DNA from: Ferdinandcohnia humi_A | GTDB lineage: Bacteria; Bacillota; Bacilli; Bacillales; Bacillaceae_L | Length of the DNA stretch: 64,000 bases | NCBI GenBank assembly: GCA_047608075.1 | Contig: JBLKRX010000003.1 | Span: 164,749 to 228,748, forward strand | Reading direction: 5' to 3' | Shown here: one piece after another, positions 35,239 to 43,492 of the stretch | Layout of the letters: each line of letters starts with the position of its first letter | Position numbering within the stretch: the first letter of the stretch is position 1 | Made by a program: the position numbers and the translations under genes | Notes under the pieces: generated by a model | Told to the model about the DNA's origin: nothing | What the model saw: the letters and a program-made list of their open reading frames with translations, nothing else | The model's database searches: none

Positions 35239-35252
35239 ACCGAACGGTCGGT
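35239..35252 (+). promoter_or_regulatory. TetR-type operator palindrome
   Basis: ACCGA and TCGGT flank ACGG, just upstream of the TetR gene at 35281, and imperfect outer arms (TTTACC and GGTAAA) extend it. Similar ACCGACCGGTCGGT-like sites are typical of TetR repressors of fatty-acid and detoxification genes. Confidence 0.6.
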
Positions 35253-35280
35253 AGGTAAATTGGAAGTGAGGAAATAAAAA

Positions 35281-35868
35281 TTGATTCCTACGAAGGACAG
35301 AATTAGGAAAGAAGCTTTGTCTCTTTTTGCGACAAAAGGATTTGCTGGAACTTCAATGAAGGATATTGCAGATGGAGTTGGAATAAGTAAGGCTGCTTTA
35401 TATTCTCATTTTTCTGGAAAGGAAGATATTTTTCTTGAGGTCTACAAACAGTTGGCTAATGATTATATTGAGTTAACCTTACGCTTGTTTGAAGCATCAA
35501 AGGGGATGGAGGTTCGTGAAAAGTTAAAGCATATTTTTACAGGATACATCTTGTATTACTATAAAAATAGAGAATATCAAGGATTTTGGGGGCAGCTTCC
35601 ACTGTTATCTCCGTCTGAGTTAAAAGAGAAGATTGTAAAGGATATTACGGATAGAGAACGCTTTTTTCAAGAGCAAATGGAAGCCATTTTTCAAGAGGCG
35701 ATCAAAAAGAACGAAATTCGAGAAGATAAACCTTCAAAAATGGTGATGTCATTTCGAGCAATGCGAGATGGGCTATTAACATGGATGTTATTGGTTCCTC
35801 AAATTAATGAAGAACTTGTAGCTTCTTTTTGGGATGATTACTGGTATGGACTTTCAAGTAGAGATTAA
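35281..35868 (+). CDS. TetR-family transcriptional regulator
   Basis: The 195-residue protein has an N-terminal TetR helix-turn-helix (residues 8-52: FAGTSMKDIADGVGISKAALYSHF) and an all-helical ligand domain. The start codon is TTG at 35281, preceded by GTGAGGAAA. A palindrome 29 bp upstream suggests autoregulation. It is followed by hydrolase, metallo-hydrolase and SDR genes in the same direction, which are its probable targets. The ligand is unknown. Confidence 0.88.
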   Translation: MIPTKDRIRKEALSLFATKGFAGTSMKDIADGVGISKAALYSHFSGKEDIFLEVYKQLANDYIELTLRLFEASKGMEVREKLKHIFTGYILYYYKNREYQGFWGQLPLLSPSELKEKIVKDITDRERFFQEQMEAIFQEAIKKNEIREDKPSKMVMSFRAMRDGLLTWMLLVPQINEELVASFWDDYWYGLSSRD

Positions 35869-35962
35869 GACAAGAAAAATGGAGATTTCCTTTTGAGTAC
35901 TTTTGTTTTCGTTCATGGGGTGTTTAGTTACTGATTTAAAAATATTTGAGTAGGTGACCAAT

Positions 35963-36805
35963 ATGTGTGAAGAGAGTTTGGAATTTGTTGAAATATCATC
36001 AAATGATATGGATGATTATGTACTCATTGACGGAGAGTTTCAAAGCTCTTTAGGTGGTGCTGTCACTTTGTGGCTTACTGTCCCAAAACAAAGGGATAAG
36101 AAATTACCTGCAATTATTTTTATGCATCCAGGTCAAGGAAATCGAAACTCCTTTTTAGAGGAGGGGAAACTGCTTGCTTCAAAGGGGGTGATTTCTCTCA
36201 TGATGGACGCCCCATTTGCTCGGACCAGTAATCCAAAGTCCCAGAATCCAGGAATCGGCGAGATTGTTGAGAATGTAGTGGATATCGAAACATACAAGCA
36301 AACAATTGCTGATACAAAAAGGAGTATTAGTCTACTAACTAGTCTTGAATATGTAGATTCTGAACGGATATTATATGTAGGGCATAGCTTTGGTGCTACA
36401 TGGGGTGGAGTACTTGCTGGGATGGAAGAAAGAATATGTGGGTTTTTGCTAATGGCCGGTTTTTCTAGCTTGTCCGAGTGGCATAGGAACAGTCAGCACC
36501 CGTTAGCAGAATTGGTTCGATCTTATTTGACTCATGAGAGGTTTATCCATTTTTGCAATCAAATAGCACTCATGGATGCGAAACATTTTATTAAGAATGC
36601 TGCACCTGCTGAAGTGTATTTCCAATTTGCACGAGATGATGATTTTGTCCCATTGGAACAGGCTGAAACCTATTATGAAAGTTCTAGTTTTCCAAAGAAA
36701 ATCTCTTGGTACCAAACCGATCACCTTTTTTCAACTTGTGAAGAAGCGACTGCTGACAGAATGGCTTGGTATATTGAAAAATTAAAATTAGACGAATTGA
36801 GATAA
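35963..36805 (+). CDS. Alpha/beta hydrolase (dienelactone hydrolase/peptidase-S9-like)
   Basis: The 280-residue protein has the strand-turn FMHPGQGN that provides the oxyanion hole (about 52-59), the nucleophile elbow GHSFGATWGG (about 139-148), an acidic residue in FARDDDFVP and the catalytic His in TDHLFST. An esterase or dienelactone hydrolase activity is likely. AGGTGA precedes the ATG. It is followed 15 bp later by the metallo-hydrolase gene. Confidence 0.83.
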   Translation: MCEESLEFVEISSNDMDDYVLIDGEFQSSLGGAVTLWLTVPKQRDKKLPAIIFMHPGQGNRNSFLEEGKLLASKGVISLMMDAPFARTSNPKSQNPGIGEIVENVVDIETYKQTIADTKRSISLLTSLEYVDSERILYVGHSFGATWGGVLAGMEERICGFLLMAGFSSLSEWHRNSQHPLAELVRSYLTHERFIHFCNQIALMDAKHFIKNAAPAEVYFQFARDDDFVPLEQAETYYESSSFPKKISWYQTDHLFSTCEEATADRMAWYIEKLKLDELR

Positions 36806-36820
36806 AAGAGGAGAGGAGCT

Positions 36821-37750
36821 ATGAGAATATTGAAAACGTTTACATCAAAGCATTTTAAAATTAAAAAAATCTCAAATGGTATATATGCCGCAATTGATCA
36901 ACTAGGGGGAGGAAGCTTTTCAAATAGCGGTATTATTGATTTAGGAGACCAGACAATCATCTTCGATACCTTTAATACACCTCAGGCTGCAAAAGACTTA
37001 AGGGACGCAGCAGAAGTACTCATAGGAAAACAAATAACGTATGTGATTAACAGTCATTGGCATGGAGACCATATTAGAGGAAATCAAATTTTTGAGGACT
37101 GTCACATACTTGCTACTCAAAAGACTAAGGAGCTAATGGATGCTATTCATCCCGAGCGGATTCAGCAACAGCAAAATACAATTGAACAGCTTACATCATA
37201 TATCCTCACTCTTGAAGGAGAATGTGAAAAAGAAGACAATGAGGAAAAAAAACAACTTCTCATACAAAAAATATCTCAGCTAAAAGAAATTGAACATACT
37301 CTTCCTTCCTTACGTTTGGTGACTCCTTCTGTGACTTTTACAGAAAACTATACTCTAAAAGGGACTCGAAGAGAAATACAGGTAGTATCGTTTGGAGGGG
37401 GACATACAAGTAGTGACTTATTTTTATATTTGCCTCAGGACAATCTTATTTTTGCAGGGGACTTGCTTACAGTACAAAATCACCCGTTTTTACGTGATGG
37501 GAACCCGGAAGAATGGGTATCAATTATAGATAAAATGGTAACCTTATCCTTTGACAAAATAGTTCCCGGGCATGGGGTTATTGGATCCAAAACAGACTTG
37601 ATTATCTTAAAAGAGTACATCTTGAAGCTAATCGAATTTGGACGTAATAAGGACGAAGCTTTAAAGGAAGAAATCCAGCAGTTCTATCATGACTGGAATG
37701 CCGGGGAGATTTTACAAATGAACTTCGAATATATGCTAAGCCGAAGCTAG
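36821..37750 (+). CDS. Metallo-beta-lactamase-fold hydrolase
   Basis: The 309-residue protein has an intact zinc site: SHWHGDH (His79, His81, Asp83, His84), GGGHTSSDL, FAGDLL with the bridging Asp, and PGHG near the C-terminus. A charged helical insert of about 50 residues (110-160, QQQNTIEQLTSY and KEDNEEKKQL) is unusual for the family. It may be a lactonase, thioesterase or quinoprotein-relay-like hydrolase. GAGAGGAG precedes the ATG. It is in the TetR-headed cluster with the hydrolase and the SDR. Confidence 0.85.
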   Translation: MRILKTFTSKHFKIKKISNGIYAAIDQLGGGSFSNSGIIDLGDQTIIFDTFNTPQAAKDLRDAAEVLIGKQITYVINSHWHGDHIRGNQIFEDCHILATQKTKELMDAIHPERIQQQQNTIEQLTSYILTLEGECEKEDNEEKKQLLIQKISQLKEIEHTLPSLRLVTPSVTFTENYTLKGTRREIQVVSFGGGHTSSDLFLYLPQDNLIFAGDLLTVQNHPFLRDGNPEEWVSIIDKMVTLSFDKIVPGHGVIGSKTDLIILKEYILKLIEFGRNKDEALKEEIQQFYHDWNAGEILQMNFEYMLSRS

Positions 37751-37798
37751 TAGGTATACAAAAAGAAATATCCACTATTAGGGCAGAGGTGTTTAATC

Positions 37799-38617
37799 AT
37801 GGTTGTATTCAATGAAAAAGTAGCTATTATTACTGGAAGTGCATCTGGGATTGGTAAAGCGTTAGCTGAATTATTAGCGAAAAAGGGAAAAATTGTAATT
37901 GTGGCCGATCGAGATGTTACAAATGGGGAGGTTGTTGCAAGTACGATTACAAAAGAGGGGGGAAAAGCATCATTTCACTACCTTGATGTGACGGATGAAA
38001 AAATGGTACATGATCTCCTTCAAGAAGTATATGAGCAATACGGTCGAATAGATTTTATGTTTAATAATGCAGGGATATCGTCTATGAGAGAGTTTTTTGA
38101 CCTCACATCGGAACATTGGAAGAAGATGATAGATGTAAATCTGTTAGGGGTCATATATGGCTCTACAGCAGCCTATAACTTAATGAGAAAACAAGGACAC
38201 GGATATATTATCAACACAGCATCTGCCGCAGCCTTTGGACCAGCGCCATTAACATCAGCGTATGGAGCCACTAAACAAGCTGTCCTAGGATTAACAACTT
38301 CTTTGCATTATGAGGCTGAGGAATATGGGGTGAAGGTAAGTGCCGTTTGCCCTGCTTTCGTTAAGACTCCGATTTCACAGACTATGGATATGTCAGACTT
38401 TGATAGAGAAGTATTTTCAAAGAATCAACGAAATTACATTACAAGTGAAAAATGTGCTGAAATCATTCTTAAGGGGCTACGTAAGGAGAAATTAATCATT
38501 ACAACACTTGGTTTTAAGAAAACAACAGACTTCATCTTTATGCTTTTCCCAGGTTTACATAGACAATTAATTCGATTTGTAGTAAAAACAGGAAGAAGGT
38601 CTAAGCTTACAAGTTAA
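37799..38617 (+). CDS. Short-chain dehydrogenase/reductase
   Basis: This classical SDR has 272 residues. The cofactor motif TGSASGIG is at 12-19, NNAG at 89-92, the catalytic Ser in the NTASAAA strand (about 142), and Tyr155 and Lys159 in SAYGATK. ADRD after beta-2 suggests NAD rather than NADP. A C-terminal extension (FKKTTDFIFMLFPGLHRQL) is hydrophobic and may contact the membrane or a lipid substrate. It is the last gene of the TetR cluster. Confidence 0.87.
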   Translation: MVVFNEKVAIITGSASGIGKALAELLAKKGKIVIVADRDVTNGEVVASTITKEGGKASFHYLDVTDEKMVHDLLQEVYEQYGRIDFMFNNAGISSMREFFDLTSEHWKKMIDVNLLGVIYGSTAAYNLMRKQGHGYIINTASAAAFGPAPLTSAYGATKQAVLGLTTSLHYEAEEYGVKVSAVCPAFVKTPISQTMDMSDFDREVFSKNQRNYITSEKCAEIILKGLRKEKLIITTLGFKKTTDFIFMLFPGLHRQLIRFVVKTGRRSKLTS

Positions 38618-38652
38618 ACTAGGAAAAACGGACAACACGTATCAAAATGGTA

Positions 38653-38823
38653 ACAAATGCTCGAATACAGCGTTAATTGCCTCGATTGTTGCGCTTATGC
38701 GGCAATTTTTATTCACGTCTTCTCCGGCTGCGCGCCTTATATACAAGTGTTTTCACGAAAGCCTAAGGAATTATATACCTTAAAGAATATTCATCCGTAA
38801 TAAAGTGTAGACAAAGTCATATT
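38653..38823 (+). repeat. Dispersed intergenic repeat, copy 2 (171 bp)
   Basis: This is the diverged partner of 27919-28088: same order of conserved blocks (ACAAATGCTCG, GCTGCGCGCCTT, GTGTAGACAAAGTCA) and nearly the same total length. It lies between the SDR gene and the convergent CPBP gene. Confidence 0.6.
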
Positions 38824-38837
38824 GGACTTTGTCTACA
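38806..38837. terminator. Terminator between the SDR and CPBP genes
   Basis: TGTAGACAAAGTC (38806-38818) and GACTTTGTCTACA (38825-38837) form a perfect 13-bp stem with a 6-base loop, between two convergent genes. There is no long T-run. Confidence 0.6.
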
Positions 38838-38846
38838 TGTCACTAA

Positions 38847-39608
38847 TTATTTCATTCTTTTTCTAACAATTGGTCCCAATATTACATGTAAAAATATATC
38901 AGCTGAAAAATGAGCAATCATTGCGATTTCTATTCCGTATTTCCAGTATAAGTATCCAAAGAATATGCCTGGGATGGTATTTAGGAAAATGGTTCGTATA
39001 ACTACCATCTTAGTTTTACCTATTAATGAAAACGCTGTAGGCAAATGACCAACACCAAATAATACTGCTGCAAGTAAAATTCCAATCCAATAAGAGATAT
39101 CTCCCAAACCAATAAGAGTAGATAAATAGACGAATAGTGTCATTAAGAATAATCTAGTTAATACTTCCTCAGAAATACCTCCGTATAGAGAGGCTAGTAA
39201 TGCCTGCCCCTTAGAAGGCTCCTCGAACTCGAATTTAGGAATTTTTTTAGAGAACATACTATCTAAAGATAAAATGATGATAGCTGCTACTAATCCTACT
39301 CCAATACTTCCTAAGATCATTCCTGATAATGAATATGGAATCTCGGTTCCGTGCAATAAGTTATCAAGCAGCCACCAATGTAACTTGACTTTAGGAGCTA
39401 AAAGAGTTCCCACATATGTTGCCACACCTAACAAAACGATACTTTGTATAGCACTAATCAGCATCATTACAGTAGGAGGGGGAATCTTTTTACCAGGATT
39501 ATTCTTACTATCCTCTTCTATTTTGCCTCTTAGCATTTTCATTTGATAAGGTAAAATCGCAATAGCTCCGATTGATGCTGCAATCCAAATTATTAAAAAC
39601 ACTGTCAT
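38847..39608 (-). CDS. CPBP-family intramembrane metalloprotease
   Basis: The 253-residue protein has about seven membrane helices. It carries the Abi/CPBP motifs: SEEVLTRLFLM (EExxxR), FGVGHLPTAF (His motif) and a C-terminal HFSADIFLHV (His/Asp motif). These ligands match intramembrane glutamic/Rce1-type proteases. GAGGTG precedes two adjacent ATGs; the second (39608) has the better spacing. The role is unknown; family members process prenylated proteins, bacteriocin-related or signalling proteins. Confidence 0.85.
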   Translation of the reverse strand: MTVFLIIWIAASIGAIAILPYQMKMLRGKIEEDSKNNPGKKIPPPTVMMLISAIQSIVLLGVATYVGTLLAPKVKLHWWLLDNLLHGTEIPYSLSGMILGSIGVGLVAAIIILSLDSMFSKKIPKFEFEEPSKGQALLASLYGGISEEVLTRLFLMTLFVYLSTLIGLGDISYWIGILLAAVLFGVGHLPTAFSLIGKTKMVVIRTIFLNTIPGIFFGYLYWKYGIEIAMIAHFSADIFLHVILGPIVRKRMK

Positions 39609-39708
39609 CATTAACACCTCATTTTATTATACATGTGTTACTCAAGCCTTTTCCGATGATAATACGATTGGGTAATAAAAAAAGTTCATTTGATTTTTAA
39701 AAAAACTA

Positions 39709-39762
39709 TTGCGTTACTAACGTTCGTTAGTTTATAATCCAATTGTAACTAACGAACGTTAG
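39709..39762 (+). promoter_or_regulatory. Promoter with paired TetR-type operators (hydrolase-TetR operon)
   Basis: TTGCGT (39709-39714) and TATAAT (39733-39738) with an 18-bp spacer. The palindromes CTAACGTTCGTTAG (39717-39730) and CTAACGAACGTTAG (39749-39762) flank the -10, 32 bp apart, as at 30781-30835. The inner half-sites are perfect here, which suggests higher affinity. Confidence 0.75.
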
Positions 39763-39788
39763 TATAAAGTTTATTTGGAGTGGATCAT

Positions 39789-40841
39789 ATGTTAAAAAAA
39801 CTATTGGGTGGTTATTTATCACCGTATAAGGATAAACAAGGAAAGAGTGTACAAAATAGTGTAGCAACTTTAGAAAATATTCGTCTCGGTGGCGTGGATC
39901 AATGGATTACGGTAAGGGGGAGGAATAAGGACCTTCCAATCTTACTCTATTTACATGGAGGACCTGGAAGTCCACAAACTGGCGCACAACAAAAATATAA
40001 TCCTGAGCTAGAAGAACACTTTCTAGTCGTGAACTGGGACCAGAGGGGATCTGGTAAATCTTATTCACCTAATGTTACAGCAGAAAGTATGACCATAAAT
40101 CAAATAGTAGCTGATGCCTATGACCTTGTTCAATATCTATTAGCAACCTATAAAAAGCCAAAACTATTTATCATGGGTCAATCAGTTGGAGCTGCATATG
40201 GGTTACTTTTTATAAATAGACACCCAGAACTTGTATATGCCTACGTAGGAATTAACCAACCCGTTTATCGTGAGGAAGAAGAAAAAAGATCCTATAATTA
40301 CGCACTAGAGATGGCCAAAAAGAAGCAAAATAAGAAAGCAGTTAAAGAATTAGAACACATCGGCTTTCCAACTTCTGGTGTTTATCAAAAGATTGATGAT
40401 ATGGTCGTTCAACGAAAATGGCTTACAAAATATAACGGAGTTACATATAAAATAAATGCGGTTTTCGTTAACTTAAGTTATTTTATGAGTACCCACCTTA
40501 CATTAAAGGAGAAAGTCACCTTTATGAAGGGTTTTGGATTTTCCTCTACAAATTTATGGGACGAAATAACCTCACTTAACTTTTTTCATTTAGTGAAAGA
40601 AGTAAAAGTTCCCGTATTTTTTATAGCTGGTAAGCATGATCGAATTGTTTTTCCTGAATTAATAGAGCAATATTATAAATTTGTTAAAGCAGAGCAGAAA
40701 CAATTTATTTTATTTGAGGAATCAGGGCATTTGGCTTGTTTCGAAGAACCTCAGAGATTTAATGAGATAATGATTAAGCAGGTCTTACCATTGTCTACAC
40801 AGTCACAACCTGAAAGGAGAGCAAAAGCTTCAAATGACTAA
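39789..40841 (+). CDS. Alpha/beta hydrolase, proline iminopeptidase-like
   Basis: The 350-residue hydrolase carries HGGPGSPQTGAQQKY (oxyanion motif of the prolyl aminopeptidase group, about 57-71), DQRGSGKS, the nucleophile elbow GQSVGAAYG (about 132-140), an Asp in AGKHDRIV and the catalytic His in SGHLACFEEP. The long cap domain (about 150-260) is Lys-rich. ATG 39789 follows GGAGTGG. It overlaps the TetR gene by 8 bp. The substrate may be the inducer-related compound, but this is inference. Confidence 0.83.
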   Translation: MLKKLLGGYLSPYKDKQGKSVQNSVATLENIRLGGVDQWITVRGRNKDLPILLYLHGGPGSPQTGAQQKYNPELEEHFLVVNWDQRGSGKSYSPNVTAESMTINQIVADAYDLVQYLLATYKKPKLFIMGQSVGAAYGLLFINRHPELVYAYVGINQPVYREEEEKRSYNYALEMAKKKQNKKAVKELEHIGFPTSGVYQKIDDMVVQRKWLTKYNGVTYKINAVFVNLSYFMSTHLTLKEKVTFMKGFGFSSTNLWDEITSLNFFHLVKEVKVPVFFIAGKHDRIVFPELIEQYYKFVKAEQKQFILFEESGHLACFEEPQRFNEIMIKQVLPLSTQSQPERRAKASND

Positions 40842-41445
40842 TACATTATCGACAAAAGACAAAATTCTAGACGTAGCAATTGATTTATTTTCACAAAAGG
40901 GGTATAGCGGGGTTTCTATCCGTGAGATTACAAGAGAAGTAGGAATTAAAGAAAGCTCACTCTATAATCACTTTAAAAATAAAGATGAAATCATTACGAC
41001 AATTTTTGAGTATTTTCAGAAGGAATTTTCAAAAACATTACCTCCGGTTGAAATGCTTGATCACATTTTAACAAATTCAACGATAGAACAGTTTTTTGAT
41101 CGTGGTTTTGAACTGTTTAAAGAGCATATTGATAAACCAGTAAATGAAAAGCTTTGGAGGATTCTTTATATTGAGCATTATCGAAATGAGCTAGCTAGAG
41201 AAATCTTCCTGAATGATATTTTTAAGAAGACACTGGATTTTCTCGAAATCGTATTTGAAAAATTAATCGCTCAGGGAAAAATAAAGCCTTTACATCCATC
41301 CCTGTTAGCAGCTGAATACCAGTATCCTATCTTTTCAATGCTTGCAGAATACAATATGCTTCGTTTCGATAACAAAGATACGACAACGATTGAAAACAGA
41401 ATGAAGGATCACCTAACCTTTTTCTTAACTACAGTAAAGGCATGA
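40834..41445 (+). CDS. TetR-family transcriptional regulator (probable repressor of this operon and the MFS gene)
   Basis: The 203-residue protein has the TetR DNA-binding domain at residues 8-52 (GVSIREITREVGIKESSLYNHF) and an aromatic-rich ligand domain. It is translated from an ATG that overlaps the upstream hydrolase gene by 8 bp. The operon promoter has two CTAACG palindromes, as has the MFS promoter at 30.8 kb. The simplest reading is that this protein binds both. The ligand is unknown. Confidence 0.87.
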   Translation: MTNTLSTKDKILDVAIDLFSQKGYSGVSIREITREVGIKESSLYNHFKNKDEIITTIFEYFQKEFSKTLPPVEMLDHILTNSTIEQFFDRGFELFKEHIDKPVNEKLWRILYIEHYRNELAREIFLNDIFKKTLDFLEIVFEKLIAQGKIKPLHPSLLAAEYQYPIFSMLAEYNMLRFDNKDTTTIENRMKDHLTFFLTTVKA

Positions 41446-41467
41446 GAGTTTACTTGATTATTAAATG

Positions 41468-41491
41468 ACGGATTCTTATTGAGTCCGTTTC
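41468..41491 (+). terminator. Terminator after the TetR gene
   Basis: ACGGATTC (41468-41475) pairs with GAGTCCGT (41481-41488, one G-U pair), followed by TTCTT. Confidence 0.6.
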
Positions 41492-41521
41492 TTACATTAT
41501 AGTAGAAGTGAGGAAATAGCT

Positions 41522-42532
41522 ATGCAGGATGTACATGATTATTTAATTCAGAAAGAAACTTTTTCGGGAGTAGTGTCTATCTCCCAGCATAATAAAATCA
41601 TTTTTGAACAGGTTTATGGCTTAAAGGATAGAGGCAATCAAATTAAAAATGAACTTCGAACTAAATTTTTTGTAGGCTCTATGATCAGTAAGCCGATAAC
41701 AGCATTAAGTATTATGCAATTAGTTGAACAAGGCAAGATTTCAGTAACACAGCCAATTGAAGACTTCTTTCCGCACTACAAAAACACAGGAATCACCATC
41801 CAACATCTATTGAATCACACCTCAGGAATCGTAAATTACCTTATGCTACGAAAGAAAATTAAATGGGAACAGGATTATACGCCACAACAAATCCTTGAAG
41901 TTGTCCAACTAGAAGAACTGAAATACTCACCCGGGAAGAAGGCATCTTACTCGAATACTGGCTATTTGATGCTGGGCTTACTTATCGAATCTATAACAGG
42001 ATTACCTTATGAGCAATACGTGCGAGAAAATATATTTCAACCTGCAGGTATGAAGAACACTGGTTTCATTCGTGATGGTATTGAAAGCCATGCATTAAAC
42101 TATGTGAATCACAAACTGGGTCCAAAGGTAAGTCCTTCGGTTCTGTTCGCTTGTGGTGAGGTTGTTTCAACAATCGAGGATATTCATAAGTTTGATCAAG
42201 CACTAAAGTCAGGGTTGCTAGTTTTACCAGAAACCATACGCTTTATGGAGACACCGTCTTACAAGGGGAAATATGTCACATTAGGCTCGGGTTGGTTTAT
42301 CAAAAATTTAATGGGGCGTAAAAGTATCTCCCATGGTGGTAATCACCCAGGAGGGTATACTAGCCATTTTGAGAGATATATTGATGAAGACCTGACGATT
42401 ATTGTGTTGAGTAATGATATTGTAAGTCACTCACGTCTTATGATAAAAGATTTTGGTGGAACGTTTATATCAAGAGAAATTGCTTCTATTATATTTAATG
42501 ATAAATTACATTTTTGGCAAAAAATCATTTGA
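41522..42532 (+). CDS. Serine hydrolase of the class C beta-lactamase/penicillin-binding fold
   Basis: The 336-residue protein has no signal peptide. The active-site region reads FFVGSMISKPITAL: Ser53 and Lys57 are four residues apart, one more than the SxxK of the family, while Ser56-Lys57 are adjacent. The second motif YSNTGY (Tyr-x-Asn) and the third, SHGGNHPGG, are intact. An esterase or D-aminopeptidase-like role is typical; the altered motif makes activity uncertain. GTGAGGAAA precedes the ATG. It is separated from the TetR gene by a terminator. Confidence 0.82.
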   Translation: MQDVHDYLIQKETFSGVVSISQHNKIIFEQVYGLKDRGNQIKNELRTKFFVGSMISKPITALSIMQLVEQGKISVTQPIEDFFPHYKNTGITIQHLLNHTSGIVNYLMLRKKIKWEQDYTPQQILEVVQLEELKYSPGKKASYSNTGYLMLGLLIESITGLPYEQYVRENIFQPAGMKNTGFIRDGIESHALNYVNHKLGPKVSPSVLFACGEVVSTIEDIHKFDQALKSGLLVLPETIRFMETPSYKGKYVTLGSGWFIKNLMGRKSISHGGNHPGGYTSHFERYIDEDLTIIVLSNDIVSHSRLMIKDFGGTFISREIASIIFNDKLHFWQKII

Positions 42533-42624
42533 TAGTTTTTTAGGTTAACAGAACAATATAGTAGTAAATAATATACATTTTTGGTATTATTTCCGTACAT
42601 GTTAAAAAAGAGGAGATGGAAGGG

Positions 42625-43431
42625 ATGATTTACTATATTTGTAGTACCTGCGGAGTCCAATACGAAGGTGCAAATGAACCACCCGAAAATTGCATAATTT
42701 GTTCTGATGAGCGGCAGTATGTACCTGCTTCAGGACAAAAATGGACCAAACTGGAAGACTTTCAAAAGGGACAATATACGAATGAAATAGTTGAAATTGA
42801 ACCGAATCTTTATAGCATTCACACAAAACCACAAGTAGGCATTGGTCAAAGAGCATACCTAGTATGTACACCAGGGGGCAACATTCTTTGGGATTGTATT
42901 ACATATCTTGACGAAGAGATCATAAAAACGATAAATAATTTAGGCGGAATTCAAGCGATAGCTCTATCACATCCACATTATTACAGTACAATTGTTGAGT
43001 GGGCTGAAGTGTTTGATTGTTCAATTTACATTCATCACGCTGACAAAGAGTGGGTAACAAGATCGAGTGCGAGGTATATTTTCTGGGAGGGAGAGAATTT
43101 TGAGCTAAACCCTGATCTTATCCTCATTAATACAGGTGGACATTTTGATGGTAGTACGGTCCTACATTGGAAAAAGGGAACACAATCAAACGGTTCATTA
43201 TTAGTTGGAGATACTATTTTTATAGTTCCTGATCCTGGATGGGTTAGTTTTATGTACAGTCACCCAAACAGAATTCCACTTCCAGCACATGAAGTGAGAA
43301 AAATAAAGCAAATTCTACAAAACTATGATTTTGATTCCATATATGGTGCTTTTGAAAGTCACATTAAGTATGGTGGCAAGGAAGCGGTAATGAAATCAGC
43401 GGACCGTTATCTTTATCATCTTGGAAGATAA
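42625..43431 (+). CDS. MBL-fold protein with N-terminal rubredoxin-like zinc ribbon
   Basis: The 268-residue protein starts with a knuckle of four Cys (CSTC at 6-9, CIIC at 23-26), as in rubredoxin-like zinc ribbons. An MBL fold follows from about residue 55. The metal motif is degenerate: SHPHYYST (115-122) keeps two His but lacks the Asp-His of HxHxDH. GGHFDGS (His173) and GDTIF (Asp196) remain. It may bind one metal or none. ATG 42625 lies 9 bp after GAGGAG; the ATG at 42616 is too close. Confidence 0.78.
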   Translation: MIYYICSTCGVQYEGANEPPENCIICSDERQYVPASGQKWTKLEDFQKGQYTNEIVEIEPNLYSIHTKPQVGIGQRAYLVCTPGGNILWDCITYLDEEIIKTINNLGGIQAIALSHPHYYSTIVEWAEVFDCSIYIHHADKEWVTRSSARYIFWEGENFELNPDLILINTGGHFDGSTVLHWKKGTQSNGSLLVGDTIFIVPDPGWVSFMYSHPNRIPLPAHEVRKIKQILQNYDFDSIYGAFESHIKYGGKEAVMKSADRYLYHLGR

Positions 43432-43492
43432 AGACGAATAAATTTGTAATATATATAATTTCTTGGTCAAACAGCTTATGGAGGTAATTAGT

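Noticed and set aside
38806..38837. Attachment-site-like core in the SDR-CPBP gap
   Set aside because: The perfect 13-bp inverted repeat is placed between convergent genes and reads as a terminator stem; there is no integrase or second core copy.
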